DNA of 64,000 nt from Metaruminococcus_A sp003150405 (GTDB taxonomy: Bacteria; Bacillota; Clostridia; Oscillospirales; Ruminococcaceae): the NCBI GenBank assembly GCA_902489745.1, contig CABUBB010000001.1, positions 248,001 to 312,000 of the forward strand, given 5' to 3'. The translations under genes were made by a program, and so were the position numbers. Below the pieces are notes generated by a model that was given only the letters and a program-made list of their open reading frames with translations, made no database searches and was not told where the DNA came from. How positions within the stretch are numbered: the first letter of the stretch is position 1; each line of letters begins with the position of its first letter. Positions 8,304 to 17,320 of this stretch are shown one piece after another.

Positions 8304-9101
8304 ATGCAAAGCAAGAAAGTAAAACTGGCGTTTGCAGGAATGCTCATTCTGGCAATTTCCAGTATTTCTGCCTGTTCTGCACCTGCCTCAGAACCCCAGG
8401 ACCCCGCTCTCAGTTCAGAACTCAGCAACTCAAACGACATATCAAAGGAAAGCACATTTAATCCCAATGAATATGTAAGCGGATTGGAGTCAGAGGTAAA
8501 AACAGTGTCTCCGGAACGACTGGTTGAGTATTATGAAAGCCAGCTTGACCCGGAAATCCCTAAAATTACCGTCATGGCAACAATAACCGAGGGAGACAGC
8601 AAAACGACCTGTCCGCTTCCATATGACGCCTCTATTCGTACCAGTGATGAAAAAACGGAAATGGACAGGGAGAAAACCTGGTTTTTAAACCTGATGAACA
8701 ATTTCTGGTCGTTGCCTAAACTGCATGATGGACTTCAAAATCTGTCCGTACCTTCTCAAATTACAATAACTTTCAGCGAACCACCGGTGGGTGAAATTGC
8801 AATTACCGATTATGTTATTGTAGATGACAGTGGTATCGCCACGAAAGGAACTCCAACACTTTCACACAGTTATGACCGAACTCAGATCTTTTCGCCTGCC
8901 GGAAATACCCTTTCCTTTGATTTATGGGTATATGACGGCGTTGATTTGATGAGTGTCCAGCCTCCTTTGCGCGGTATGCTGGTACGCTGTACCATCGACG
9001 AAAAAGAGGTAGAATATTACATCCTGTTTCAAACCAGCTATTTTTTGGGTATGTTTCCGTTCGATTCAGACTTCTCCCACCTCACCCCGCTGGAGCCTTA
9101 A
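8304..9101 (+). CDS. Family B lipoprotein B1
   Basis: Uncharacterised family. The signal peptide ends in a lipobox (ISAC, Cys24), so the protein should be lipid-anchored on the outer face of the membrane. A low-complexity Ser/Glu linker follows, then the family core: LVEYYESQLDPEIPKITV, LPYD, KTWFLNLMNNFWSLP, ITITFSEPP, FDLWVYDGV, VEYYILFQ and the terminal FSHLTPLEP. It starts 107 nt after the A1 frame, behind AAAGGAG, with no terminator between them, so it belongs to the A1 transcript. The role is unknown; one possibility is cell-surface immunity or inhibition for family A. Confidence 0.85.
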   Translation: MQSKKVKLAFAGMLILAISSISACSAPASEPQDPALSSELSNSNDISKESTFNPNEYVSGLESEVKTVSPERLVEYYESQLDPEIPKITVMATITEGDSKTTCPLPYDASIRTSDEKTEMDREKTWFLNLMNNFWSLPKLHDGLQNLSVPSQITITFSEPPVGEIAITDYVIVDDSGIATKGTPTLSHSYDRTQIFSPAGNTLSFDLWVYDGVDLMSVQPPLRGMLVRCTIDEKEVEYYILFQTSYFLGMFPFDSDFSHLTPLEP

Positions 9102-9157
9102 CGGTTTTAAGCTGTGAACATTATTTGTTTTACAGTTTAAATGTGTATTATTTCTGT

Positions 9158-9187
9158 CCCCCGGAATACTATTCCGGGGGATTTTTC
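9158..9187 (+). terminator. Rho-independent terminator after B1
   Basis: 12-bp perfect stem (TCCCCCGGAATA and its complement) followed by TTTTT. Confidence 0.8.
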
Positions 9188-9257
9188 TCCTTAAAATTTG
9201 GGGTAATTTTTATTTTAACTGCACAAATATTCCCTACACTCTTTGGCCATTCTTCCA

Positions 9258-9286
9258 TTGACTGCCAAACAATTTACATCTATAGT
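9258..9286 (+). promoter_or_regulatory. Separate promoter of B2
   Basis: TTGACT, a 17-bp spacer and TATAGT, lying after the B1 terminator and 22 nt before the B2 start. B2 can therefore be expressed independently of A1. Confidence 0.7.
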
Positions 9287-9307
9287 GATGGTAGGAGGCG
9301 GTAACAA

Positions 9308-10102
9308 ATGAAAGGGCACAAGACAATTGTCAAAAAACAATACGTGCTGCTACTGCTGTTCATTGCGGTACTCTGCATTTCCGCCTGTTCTGCACCTGCT
9401 TCAGAACCCAGCAGCTCAAACAACGTATCGGAGGGGAGTACATTAAACCTCAATGAATATGTGAGCGAATTGGAGCCAGAGGTAAAAACAGTGTCACTGG
9501 AGCGCCTTGTTGAGTATTATGACAGTCAGCTTGACCCGGAAATTCCCAAGATTACGGTGTCCGCTCGTATTTTTGGTGAAGGTTATGCTGTCGACTGCAA
9601 CCTCCCGTATGATGCAATCCTCATTACAAACAACCAAAAATCTGAAATGGACAAAAACAGAACCTGGTTTGTAAATTTGATGAACAACTTCTGGTCACTC
9701 CCCAAAATTCAGGATGGAATGCACCAAATGTCTGTTCCAGCGCATTTTACAATTACATTTACAGAGTTGCCCGCAGATAATATTTTAGTTGTAGATTATA
9801 TTATACAAAATGAAAACGGCATTCCAGATCCACATGTAATTGATGGAAAACCGGGCTTAAGCAAACAAAATTTAAAAGAGCATTCACGAACATTTATGTT
9901 GCAGGAGAATCAAATCTCTTTTGATTTGTGGCCCTATGCAGGGGTGGAATATTTCAGTACTCTCCCAAATTTAAGAGGATTGCAGTTGCAATGCAACTAT
10001 AGTGGAACACTCGTCGATTACTACATCTTGTTTCAAACGGATTATGGTGCCGGTTTTCCCCCTGATACCAATTTCTCTCACCTCACCCCATTGGAAGAAT
10101 AA
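9308..10102 (+). CDS. Family B lipoprotein B2
   Basis: A close paralogue of B1, with the same ISAC lipobox and SAPASEP linker, then NEYVSELEPEVKTVSLERLV, QLDPEIPKITV, RTWFVNLMNNFWSLP, FTITFTELP, FDLWPYAG and FSHLTPLEE. It is 264 residues with GGAGG before the ATG. B1 and B2 differ mostly in the middle of the core, the part most likely to decide what each binds if they are specificity proteins. It has its own promoter and terminator. Function unknown. Confidence 0.85.
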   Translation: MKGHKTIVKKQYVLLLLFIAVLCISACSAPASEPSSSNNVSEGSTLNLNEYVSELEPEVKTVSLERLVEYYDSQLDPEIPKITVSARIFGEGYAVDCNLPYDAILITNNQKSEMDKNRTWFVNLMNNFWSLPKIQDGMHQMSVPAHFTITFTELPADNILVVDYIIQNENGIPDPHVIDGKPGLSKQNLKEHSRTFMLQENQISFDLWPYAGVEYFSTLPNLRGLQLQCNYSGTLVDYYILFQTDYGAGFPPDTNFSHLTPLEE

Positions 10103-10185
10103 AAAACCTGGCTGCGGGACTTACTGTCCCGCAGCCAGATTCTGCTTTATCCTGAGGAAACGTGTGGCTAATACAACCTGTAAGA
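10064..10185 (+). repeat. 122-bp direct repeat, copy 1 (B2 3' end and terminator)
   Basis: Similar to 11185-11306 with about a dozen scattered mismatches. It spans the last codons of the B gene, the terminator and about 45 nt beyond. Confidence 0.8.
10108..10138 (+). terminator. Terminator hairpin after B2
   Basis: Perfect 13-bp stem CTGGCTGCGGGAC/GTCCCGCAGCCAG with a 5-nt loop; the T tract is poor. Confidence 0.65.
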
Positions 10186-10515
10186 CATGTCAAAAGCACA
10201 CTGTTTCTAAAAATATGGTGGAATTACACACGAATTTAGTTGAATATCACAAAAAATACTGTTATTATTATGACAAAGAAAACATCGTCAAACCGCGTAA
10301 TCCGGAAATTTATGGCGGTTCGGCTTCTCTGAACAAACAAATCAAAGTATGTTCATTCCGCTCTTATGTAACTGGGAAGTCCATCCCGCTATGCCATTTC
10401 CAAGAAGAGAAATGGTTTCTTAATGGAATATGCCGTGGGCTATTCTTCGTAGTAGAATTCTGCGGTGGACATCCGCCGCAGGATTCGTCTTTATGAGAGA
10501 CGGGAGAGAATTTCC
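10186..10515 (+). pseudogene. Degenerate stretch with a relic of a family A gene
   Basis: Between B2 and B3. Bases 10296-10322 match the A4 gene (37353-37379) at 26 of 27 positions, encoding RNPExYGGS in the segment just before the Cys domain of family A. The surrounding sequence no longer aligns by eye. A hairpin (CTGCGGTGGA/TCCGCCGCAG, 10460-10481) precedes B3. I read this as the remains of another A copy. Confidence 0.45.
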
Positions 10516-11223
10516 ATGAAAATCAACTCCAAAAATTTTATCGCCCCCGCTATTGTATTGGCTGTCGTTCTTGCCATAGCAGTTTCATACTGGATTTATA
10601 AGCCAAAAGACTTAACCGTTCCACTGCCAAAGCTGGTGGAATACTATGAAGGAAAACTCGACCCGGAAATCCCCCGCATTACCGTTACAGCGGAACACGA
10701 CGGAAAATCTTATGTACTGCCTTATGACGCGGCGTTTACAACCGGGGAGCTTTTGCCGAAAGAGGAGACAAACCGCACTTGGTTTGCAGGTCTCATGGAC
10801 AACTTTTGGTCACTGCCGGAGCTGGGGGGTGAAAACTACACAGTACAGGGTGTTTCCCCAGCGCTGTTTACAATAACCTTTGACAAAGTGCCGGATGGTG
10901 AAGTAACAGCTTTCGACTATTCTATTTACAGTGAGTACGGTTATACGTGGACCTACTATGAAGAAGGAAAGCAAGCTCGAAATGAGAGAAATTTAAAAGA
11001 GCATGCCAGGGTATTTGCCCCGCAAAACAATGAAATCTTTTTTCTGCCATGGACGCCGGACAGTCGAAGGGCCTCAAGCAACCCTCCGCCGCTTCTGGGA
11101 TTGCGCATAGTTTGCAGCTACGACGGACAGCCGGTAGAATACTATATTCTATACAAAAATATCATGGGTTTTGGATTTTCGGAGGATACCAATTTCTCCC
11201 ATCTCACTCCATTGGAAGAATAA
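10516..11223 (+). CDS. Family B membrane-anchored protein B3
   Basis: This 235-residue family B member is anchored by an N-terminal membrane helix (about residues 9-28) instead of a lipobox. The core is intact: LVEYYEGKLDPEIPRITV, RTWFAGLMDNFWSLP, FTITFDKVPDGEV, VEYYILYKN and the terminal FSHLTPLEE. I chose the ATG at 10516, after GGGAGAG, instead of an upstream in-frame ATG at 10465 that lacks a signal-like start. It lies between the A relic and A2. Function unknown; same proposal as for B1. Confidence 0.82.
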   Translation: MKINSKNFIAPAIVLAVVLAIAVSYWIYKPKDLTVPLPKLVEYYEGKLDPEIPRITVTAEHDGKSYVLPYDAAFTTGELLPKEETNRTWFAGLMDNFWSLPELGGENYTVQGVSPALFTITFDKVPDGEVTAFDYSIYSEYGYTWTYYEEGKQARNERNLKEHARVFAPQNNEIFFLPWTPDSRRASSNPPPLLGLRIVCSYDGQPVEYYILYKNIMGFGFSEDTNFSHLTPLEE

Positions 11224-11306
11224 AAAATCTGGCTGCGGGATTTACTGTCCCGCAGCCAAATTTTGCTTTATCCCGAGGAAACGAGTGACTAATACAACTT
11301 GTAAGA
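11185..11306 (+). repeat. 122-bp direct repeat, copy 2 (B3 3' end and terminator)
   Basis: Partner of 10064-10185 at a constant 1121-bp offset. Confidence 0.8.
11230..11258 (+). terminator. Terminator hairpin after B3
   Basis: 11-bp perfect stem TGGCTGCGGGA/TCCCGCAGCCA followed by AATTTTG. Confidence 0.65.
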
Positions 11307-11357
11307 TGAATTAAAAATGCCTTGTTGTAACATATAATAAAATTTTCCTAAAATAAG

Positions 11358-11386
11358 TTGAATATTTTTGAAGATACTGGTATGAT
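11358..11386 (+). promoter_or_regulatory. Sigma-A-type promoter of gene A2
   Basis: TTGAAT, a 17-bp spacer and TATGAT, about 90 nt before the A2 start, in the same relative place as for A1. Confidence 0.65.
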
Positions 11387-11415
11387 TGAATTGAAATATA
11401 TCTTGTTATACAGTA

Positions 11416-11584
11416 GTGAGTCCAATGCACGGTTTCATCTCGGTCGGCCTTTCAAGTGTATGTAAAGGAGCAAAATGATGAAAAAGCTTCGGATACATAA
11501 ACGGCTCACTGCTTTAACCGCTTCCTTGGTTTTACTATTTAGCTGCGTCGGCTTTTCAGCTTCGGCGGAACAATCCAACTTGAC
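11416..11584 (+). repeat. 169-bp direct repeat, copy 2 (A2 leader and signal peptide)
   Basis: Identical to 7112-7280 (offset 4304). Similarity drops sharply after 11584. Confidence 0.9.
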
Positions 11585-12026
11585 CCCCGCAGAGCAATAT
11601 GCAGCGTACATTGATTCACTGGACTGGCCGAGTTATAACAGTCATGTTGGCATGGTTGAAGCGGCGCAAATCCCTGAATCCATCTTAAACCAAATGAGTA
11701 CCGAGGATCTTGTTGACGCATTTTTGGTTTATCCTTTGCGGGTTGATCTAATCGCCTGGGATACTTATGAACTTGGATTCCAAATGGTACGGAGACAGTT
11801 TAATGGTCTTGATACTTTATCGAACTGCCCGGATGGTACAATAAAAATTTTGAAAAAAATGCAGTCGATTTCGTCCGCAACAAGCGTAAATGATGTAAAT
11901 AGTGATCAATCCATGGATTTGTTTTTTCTCGAAATATTGCTGGTACAACCGGAATTTATGAGCCAGTTTTCCAAATTGTTGAACAGTGTAATCCAGCAGA
12001 GTAGCGCTGCGCTGAAATCGAAATAA
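11475..12026 (+). CDS. Family A secreted protein A2, lacking the Cys domain
   Basis: 183 residues. The signal peptide is identical to that of A1, and the helical N-terminal domain is conserved (AEQYAAYIDSLDW, AAQIPESILNQMSTEDLV, YELGF, FNGL). The frame then ends with LLNSVIQQSSAALKSK, just after the VQPEFMSQFS segment, where other copies continue into the Cys/His domain. It is therefore a truncated copy, or a natural N-terminal-domain-only form. It has its own promoter and no B gene downstream; its stop codon lies within the 5' arm of the terminator shared with typA. If stable, it would be a secreted protein without the putative catalytic domain. Confidence 0.78.
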   Translation: MMKKLRIHKRLTALTASLVLLFSCVGFSASAEQSNLTPAEQYAAYIDSLDWPSYNSHVGMVEAAQIPESILNQMSTEDLVDAFLVYPLRVDLIAWDTYELGFQMVRRQFNGLDTLSNCPDGTIKILKKMQSISSATSVNDVNSDQSMDLFFLEILLVQPEFMSQFSKLLNSVIQQSSAALKSK

Positions 12027-12060
12027 ACAAAACGCCCCCGTTCACGGGGGCGTTTTGTTT
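12025..12060. terminator. Bidirectional terminator between A2 and typA
   Basis: Perfect 16-bp stem AAACAAAACGCCCCCG with loop TTCA. It serves both convergent genes and overlaps the typA stop codon. Confidence 0.92.
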
Positions 12061-13876
12061 ATTTCTTCGCGTTTGCCTTCATCCGCATACTGTTGTTGAG
12101 AATGCGCTTGCGCAGCCGCAGGCTTTTCGGCGTAACCTCCAGCAGCTCATCCTCCGCCAGAAATTCCAGGCAGTCCTCTAAGCTCATCCGGCGCGGCGGC
12201 ACCAGCCGCAGCGCGTCGTCGCTGCCCGACGCACGGGTGTTGGTCAGCTGCTTCTTTTTGCAGACATTAACCGCAAGATCCTCCTGCTTCGGTGAGTAGC
12301 CAACGATCATCCCCTCATATACCGGCGTTCCAGCCCCGATAAACAGGGTGCCGCGCTCCTGCGCATTATATAGGCCGTAGGTGACGGCATCGCCGGTCTC
12401 AAACGAGATGAGAGACCCGGTCACGCGCCGGGTGATGTCGCCCTTATAGGGCTGGTAATCATTGAATACGGCGTTGAGGATGCCCTCGCCGCGGGTGTCG
12501 GTCAAAAATTCGCTGCGGTAGCCAAACAGCCCGCGGGACGGAATGATGTACTCAATCCGCATTCGGGAACCCTGCGGCTGCATTTGGATAAGCTCCGCCT
12601 TGCGCGCACCCATCTTTTCCATCACCGAACCCATGCATTCCTCCGGTACGTCAATGAGCAAACGCTCGGTCGGTTCGTAGGTCTTGCCGTCAATCTCCTT
12701 GAGCAGTACCCGTGGGGTGCTCACTGAGAATTCAAACCCCTCGCGCCGCATTGTCTCAATCAGGATGGAAAGGTGCATCTCGCCGCGTCCGCACACCTTG
12801 AAACTGTCGGTGGTGTCCCCGTCGGAAACACGGAGCGAAACGTCCTTTAACAGCTCCTTGTAAAGACGCTCGCGAATCTGGCGGGAGGTGACAAATTTAC
12901 CTTCGCGGCCCGCAAACGGGCTGTCATTGACCGAAAAGGTCATTTCCACCGTCGGCTCGCTGATTTTAACAAACGGCAGCGCCTCCGGCGCCGCAGGCGA
13001 GGTGATGGTGTCGCCAATCGTAATATCGCTGATGCCCGAGAAGCAGACAATGTCCCCCACCTTAGCAGTCTCCACCGGAATACGGTTGAGACCGTCAATC
13101 TGGTAAATCGCCTGAACGCGGCTCTTGTACGGCTCCTTGTCGTTGTGATAATTGCAGACCATAACCTCCTGGTTGACCTTAATGGTCCCGCGTTCCACAC
13201 GCCCAATCGCAATTCGGCCCACGTAGTCGTTGTAATCAATCGAGGAGACCAGAAGCTGAAGCTCGCCCTCCTCGTCGCCCTCCGGCGCCGGAATGTAGTC
13301 AAGAATCGTCTCAAACAGCACCGAAAGGTCCTTGCCCGGCTCATACTGGGAGAGGGAAGCGGTGCCTGCGCGCCCGGAACAGAAAATAATCGGGCTTTCC
13401 AACTGCTCCTCCGAGGCGTCCAGGTCAAGCAGCAGTTCCAGCACCTCGTCGCCGACTTCATCCAGCCGCGCATCCGGCCGGTCGATCTTATTCACCACAA
13501 TGATGATGCGGTGCCCCATCTCCAAAGCCTTCTGGAGCACAAAGCGGGTCTGCGGCATGCAGCCCTCGGCCGCGTCTACCAACAGGATAACGCCGTTTAC
13601 CATCTTGAGCACACGCTCAACTTCTCCGCCGAAATCGGCGTGCCCCGGCGTGTCAATGATGTTGATTTTAACCCCTTTGTAATGTGCCGCCGTATTTTTT
13701 GCCAAAATCGTGATGCCACGTTCACGCTCCAGCGCGTTGTTGTCCATCACGCGTTCTTCTACTACCTGGTTTTCGCGGTAAACGCCGCCCTGCTTGAGCA
13801 GCTCGTCCACCAGCGTCGTCTTGCCGTGGTCAACGTGCGCTATAATCGCTACATTACGTAAATCTTCTCTTACCAA
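12059..13876 (-). CDS. typA: Translational GTPase TypA/BipA
   Basis: BipA is a ribosome-associated GTPase of the EF-G family, linked to late 50S assembly and stress adaptation. It has 605 residues with a complete G domain: HVDHGKTT (G1, about residues 14-21), RERGITI (G2), DTPGHADFGGEV (G3), NKID (G4) and SGRAG (G5). It continues into beta-barrel and EF-G-like domains, with the BipA-specific C-terminal part (SGSDDALRLVPPRRMSLEDC). The length is normal for the family. Transcribed alone from the minus strand, convergent with A2. Confidence 0.96.
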   Translation of the reverse strand: MVREDLRNVAIIAHVDHGKTTLVDELLKQGGVYRENQVVEERVMDNNALERERGITILAKNTAAHYKGVKINIIDTPGHADFGGEVERVLKMVNGVILLVDAAEGCMPQTRFVLQKALEMGHRIIIVVNKIDRPDARLDEVGDEVLELLLDLDASEEQLESPIIFCSGRAGTASLSQYEPGKDLSVLFETILDYIPAPEGDEEGELQLLVSSIDYNDYVGRIAIGRVERGTIKVNQEVMVCNYHNDKEPYKSRVQAIYQIDGLNRIPVETAKVGDIVCFSGISDITIGDTITSPAAPEALPFVKISEPTVEMTFSVNDSPFAGREGKFVTSRQIRERLYKELLKDVSLRVSDGDTTDSFKVCGRGEMHLSILIETMRREGFEFSVSTPRVLLKEIDGKTYEPTERLLIDVPEECMGSVMEKMGARKAELIQMQPQGSRMRIEYIIPSRGLFGYRSEFLTDTRGEGILNAVFNDYQPYKGDITRRVTGSLISFETGDAVTYGLYNAQERGTLFIGAGTPVYEGMIVGYSPKQEDLAVNVCKKKQLTNTRASGSDDALRLVPPRRMSLEDCLEFLAEDELLEVTPKSLRLRKRILNNSMRMKANAKK

Positions 13877-13993
13877 ATGAATATCCCCTTACGTTTCCAA
13901 ATATCCCGGTATCATTCTGCCCAGCTCAGCGGCTGTTCAAACCGCATTTTTCCATTCTGCTGCACAGCAACCGTCAAATTTCCACAAAGTATA

Positions 13994-13999
13994 ATTATA
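13994..13999 (-). promoter_or_regulatory. Probable extended -10 element of typA
   Basis: On the minus strand TGTGGTATAAT lies about 120 nt before the typA start; no good -35 is seen. Confidence 0.4.
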
Positions 14000-14959
14000 C
14001 CACATTTTGTCTGTTCCAGCAATATCCTGCAAAGTTTCGCATTGCAGCGGTCAAAAACACACAGCAACATCATCCGGAACCAGCTAGGATGACCAGAACG
14101 CCGCCAAAGTGCAGCCTGCATGCTTCAAACGGAAGCGCATTTCGGTTCCGCCAAGGTTCGGCCGAGGAACATCCGTTCCCGTCTTGAAAGGCGCGAAATC
14201 TGGCAATGGTGATATAAAATTGTTTGTTGTTATTATATCACAAAATAATGAGACAAAAAACGGCAAAATAGCCAAAATTCGTCCTGTAATCCCGACCGGA
14301 TTTCAACATCTGCCATGCTCTATTTCAGTGTATCCTATGCTTTCCGTGCGGAAGGCACCAGATGCCGCCTTCATTTTGGAAATTACGTCCGGTCTGCTCT
14401 CCATCCCTGCTGCAAAACCAGTAAATTTGCTGAGGGCATACATCATAGCAAATGGACCTTAATTCCGCGTGAATGCCGTCATTATTGCCGCATTTCCACC
14501 GCCTGTTTCCTTACATCGAGCGTTATGTGCAATGGGAAATCGTCCCCATTCCATGCAGCTCCATCCACCGTCTTTAACACCGCATCCAAAATATAAAACG
14601 GGGAAATGAATGCCGTTTTTGCATTGCTCTTGCATCTCCGCTGCCTGCTTTCTTACACGAAACGTGTTATATGCAGCGGGGAATCGTCTCGATTCCGTGC
14701 GGCTCCGCCCACTGTCCCAACACTGCATCCAAAATGTGAAACAGGAAAGTGAATGCCGTTTTCACATCGCCATTGCGCCTCGGTCATTTGGTCTCTATGT
14801 ACGAATTGTCATATACAATGAAAAGCTGCCTCCTGTCTGTTTATGCAGACGGTTTCTAAAACCAAGGCCGCCGAAAAAGCGGCGCAGAACCAATCTGCAC
14901 CGCTTATTTTGGAGTGTTCAGGCCAACTGGCCCTTTTTATTTAAGATAAAGGAAAAGGA
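14000..14959. other. About 1 kb gene-free region between typA and glgP
   Basis: No open frame here has a ribosome binding site plus family resemblance. The right half carries the tandem repeat described separately; the left half shows nothing clear. Confidence 0.5.
14471..14780. repeat. Degenerate tandem repeat, two units of about 140 bp and a partial third
   Basis: The units begin with GAATGCCGT at 14471, 14608 and 14751 and share internal landmarks (CTGTTTCCTTACA/CTGCTTTCTTACA, GGGAAATCGTC/GGGGAATCGTC, GCATCCAAAATRT). The third unit is recognisable for only about 30 bp. No gene is assigned. Confidence 0.65.
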
Positions 14960-17320
14960 TTATTCCACCGGTTGGATCCCCCAAATTTCCGCCGCATATT
15001 CGTGGATCGCCCGGTCGGAGCTGAATTTTCCCGCATGGCAGAGGTTGAGCCAGCCTTTGCGTGCAAACGCCTTCCGGTCGGCGTAATCGCGGTTCACCCG
15101 CAGCTTGGCCTCAAGGTAGGGCTTTAAATCCGCCAGCAGGAAATAGTGGTCGGGTTTGTGCCAGCTCGCCCCCTTGAGCAGCGCGCCGTACAATTCCCGG
15201 AACATCCCGGTGCCGCCGTCGGACAGGGTGCTGTCCACCAGCGTGTCAACAACACGTCTGATGAGCGGGTCGTTCTGGTAAAGCGCGTTTGGATCATAGC
15301 TCGCCCGCATGGTGTCAAGCTCCTCCACCGTCAGCCCGAAGATGTAGTTGTTCTCTGCGCCCGCTTCCTCCACAATTTCAATGTTCGCCCCGTCCAGCGT
15401 CCCCAGTGTGACAGTGCCGTTGAGCATCAGCTTCATGTTGCCGGTGCCAGAGGCTTCGGTACCCGCCGTCGAAATCTGCTCCGAAATATCCGCGCCCGCC
15501 ACCAGCTTTTCCGCATAGGAAACGTCGTAGTTCTGCACAAATACCACCCGAATCAGCCCGTTTACGTCAGGATCGCTGTCAATAAGCTTCGCCAGCTCGT
15601 TGATGTACTTAATCACCGCTTTTGCCCGGAAGTAACCGGGTGCGGCCTTTGCCCCGAACAAAAAGGTGGTCGGGTGGAAATCCTGTATGCTTCCGTCCTT
15701 AATTCCAAGGTAGATCGCCATAATGGAAAACGCGTTGAGCAGCTGCCGCTTGTACTCGTGCAGCCGTTTGATCTGCACGTCGAAGATAGCGTCCGGGTTC
15801 AGTGCCACACCCTCCCGCTTCTGGATAAACGCCGCGAGCTGGCGCTTTTTCTCCGCCTTGATTTTCAAGAAACGCTCTAGTACAGCGCCGTCATCCGCAT
15901 AAGCCGCCAACGGCTGCAATTTGCTCAGGTCGGTGAGAAACGCGTTGCTTCCAAGCAGTTCGCCGCACAGCGCGGCCAGCTCCGGATTGCAGAGCGCCAG
16001 CCAACGCCGCTGGGTAATTCCATTGGTTTTGTTCTGGAACCGCTCCGGGTAGAGCTGGTACCAGTCCTGCAAGGTCTCTTTTTTGAGGATTTCGGTGTGG
16101 ATTGCCGCCACACCGTTGACACAGTGGCTCGCATAAACGGCGAGATGCGCCATCTGCACCCGTTTGTTCCGGATGAGGCCCATCCGTTCGATCTGCTCCT
16201 CCGGCACGCCTTTTTGGCGCAGCTCCGCGCGGAACACCCGGTCAATTTCCGCAATAATCTCCGCGATCCGCGGCACAACGCTGCGCATCAGCGAAGCATC
16301 CCACTGTTCCAGTGCCTCCGCCATAATGGTGTGGTTGGTGTAGGCAAAGGTCTCCCGCGCAATCGAGAACGCCTTTGCAAAAGGAACCCCGTGCAGGTCG
16401 ACAAGCTGCCGGATAAGCTCCGGAATCGAGATGGTCGGGTGAGTGTCGTTGAGCTGAATGGCGTACATTTCCGCAAATTTGGAGAAATCCTCCCCATGTA
16501 CCGCCGTATATTTCCGCAGCAGGTCGGTCAGCGAGGCGCAGCAGAAAAAGTACTGCTGCTTCAGCCGCAGTCGCTTGCCCGCATTGGTGTCATCGTTGGG
16601 GTAGAGCACCCGGGAAATGTCCTCCGCACGGTTTTTCTGCTGTACGCTCCGGGCGTATTTCTGCTCGTTGAAGAGCGCAAAATCAAAGGGCTGTAACGGT
16701 TCAGCCTGCCAGAGCCGCAGGGTGCTCACATATCCGTTGCGGTAGCCGAGAATAGGCATGTCGTAGGGCACAGCGCGCACCGTCAGCCCTTTAAAGGCCA
16801 CCTCAACCGCCTCGTCCTCCCGCCGGATCGACCACGGATCTCCAAACCGTGTCCAGTCGTCCGCCTGCTCTTTCTGAAAACCGTCCTCAAAGCTCTGCCG
16901 GAACAGCCCGTACCGGTACCGGATTCCATACCCGTCCAGCGGCAGGCTCAGCGCCGCGCCACTGTCCAGGTAGCAGGCCGCCAGCCGCCCAAGTCCACCG
17001 TTGCCCAGCGCCGCATCCTCAATTTCCTCCAGCTCCGAGAGGGTGCGGCCGTGCTTTGCAAACAGCGCCTCTACTTGTTCGGTTAAACCGAGGCAGAGCA
17101 GGTTGTTGTAAATAGCCCGCCCCACCAAAAATTCCGCTGAAAAATAGCAGGCTTTTTTCTGCCGCAGCCGCGCCTGCTCGCATCTTCTCCAGTCCGGCGC
17201 AATCTCCTCCATAACAGCCGCCGCCAGCGCGTTGTGAAGCTGGTGTACCTCCGCCTCCTCCGGCGTTTTGTGGTGCCGTGCCGTAAGGATTTCCTCAAAC
17301 CGGGGTGTGATCCTGCTCAT
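14960..17320 (-). CDS. glgP: Glycogen/maltodextrin phosphorylase
   Basis: A GT35 phosphorylase that releases glucose 1-phosphate from the non-reducing ends of alpha-1,4-glucans. It has 786 residues. The PLP-binding signature EASGTGNMK places the cofactor Lys at about residue 629, and is followed by GTLDGANIEI. The N-terminal part has YFSAEFLVGRA and LGNGGLGRLAACYLDS. The short N-terminus lacks the regulatory extension of eukaryotic enzymes. Its start overlaps the malQ stop by 4 bp (ATGA), so the two form one operon that converts maltodextrin or glycogen to glucose 1-phosphate and glucose. Confidence 0.96.
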   Translation of the reverse strand: MSRITPRFEEILTARHHKTPEEAEVHQLHNALAAAVMEEIAPDWRRCEQARLRQKKACYFSAEFLVGRAIYNNLLCLGLTEQVEALFAKHGRTLSELEEIEDAALGNGGLGRLAACYLDSGAALSLPLDGYGIRYRYGLFRQSFEDGFQKEQADDWTRFGDPWSIRREDEAVEVAFKGLTVRAVPYDMPILGYRNGYVSTLRLWQAEPLQPFDFALFNEQKYARSVQQKNRAEDISRVLYPNDDTNAGKRLRLKQQYFFCCASLTDLLRKYTAVHGEDFSKFAEMYAIQLNDTHPTISIPELIRQLVDLHGVPFAKAFSIARETFAYTNHTIMAEALEQWDASLMRSVVPRIAEIIAEIDRVFRAELRQKGVPEEQIERMGLIRNKRVQMAHLAVYASHCVNGVAAIHTEILKKETLQDWYQLYPERFQNKTNGITQRRWLALCNPELAALCGELLGSNAFLTDLSKLQPLAAYADDGAVLERFLKIKAEKKRQLAAFIQKREGVALNPDAIFDVQIKRLHEYKRQLLNAFSIMAIYLGIKDGSIQDFHPTTFLFGAKAAPGYFRAKAVIKYINELAKLIDSDPDVNGLIRVVFVQNYDVSYAEKLVAGADISEQISTAGTEASGTGNMKLMLNGTVTLGTLDGANIEIVEEAGAENNYIFGLTVEELDTMRASYDPNALYQNDPLIRRVVDTLVDSTLSDGGTGMFRELYGALLKGASWHKPDHYFLLADLKPYLEAKLRVNRDYADRKAFARKGWLNLCHAGKFSSDRAIHEYAAEIWGIQPVE

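Noticed and set aside
7053..12026. Insertion sequence or prophage carrying the A/B genes
   Set aside because: No transposase, integrase, terminal inverted repeats or target duplications seen at any of the three loci.
14471..14780. CRISPR array
   Set aside because: Units are about 140 bp, degenerate and without spacer structure; no cas genes.
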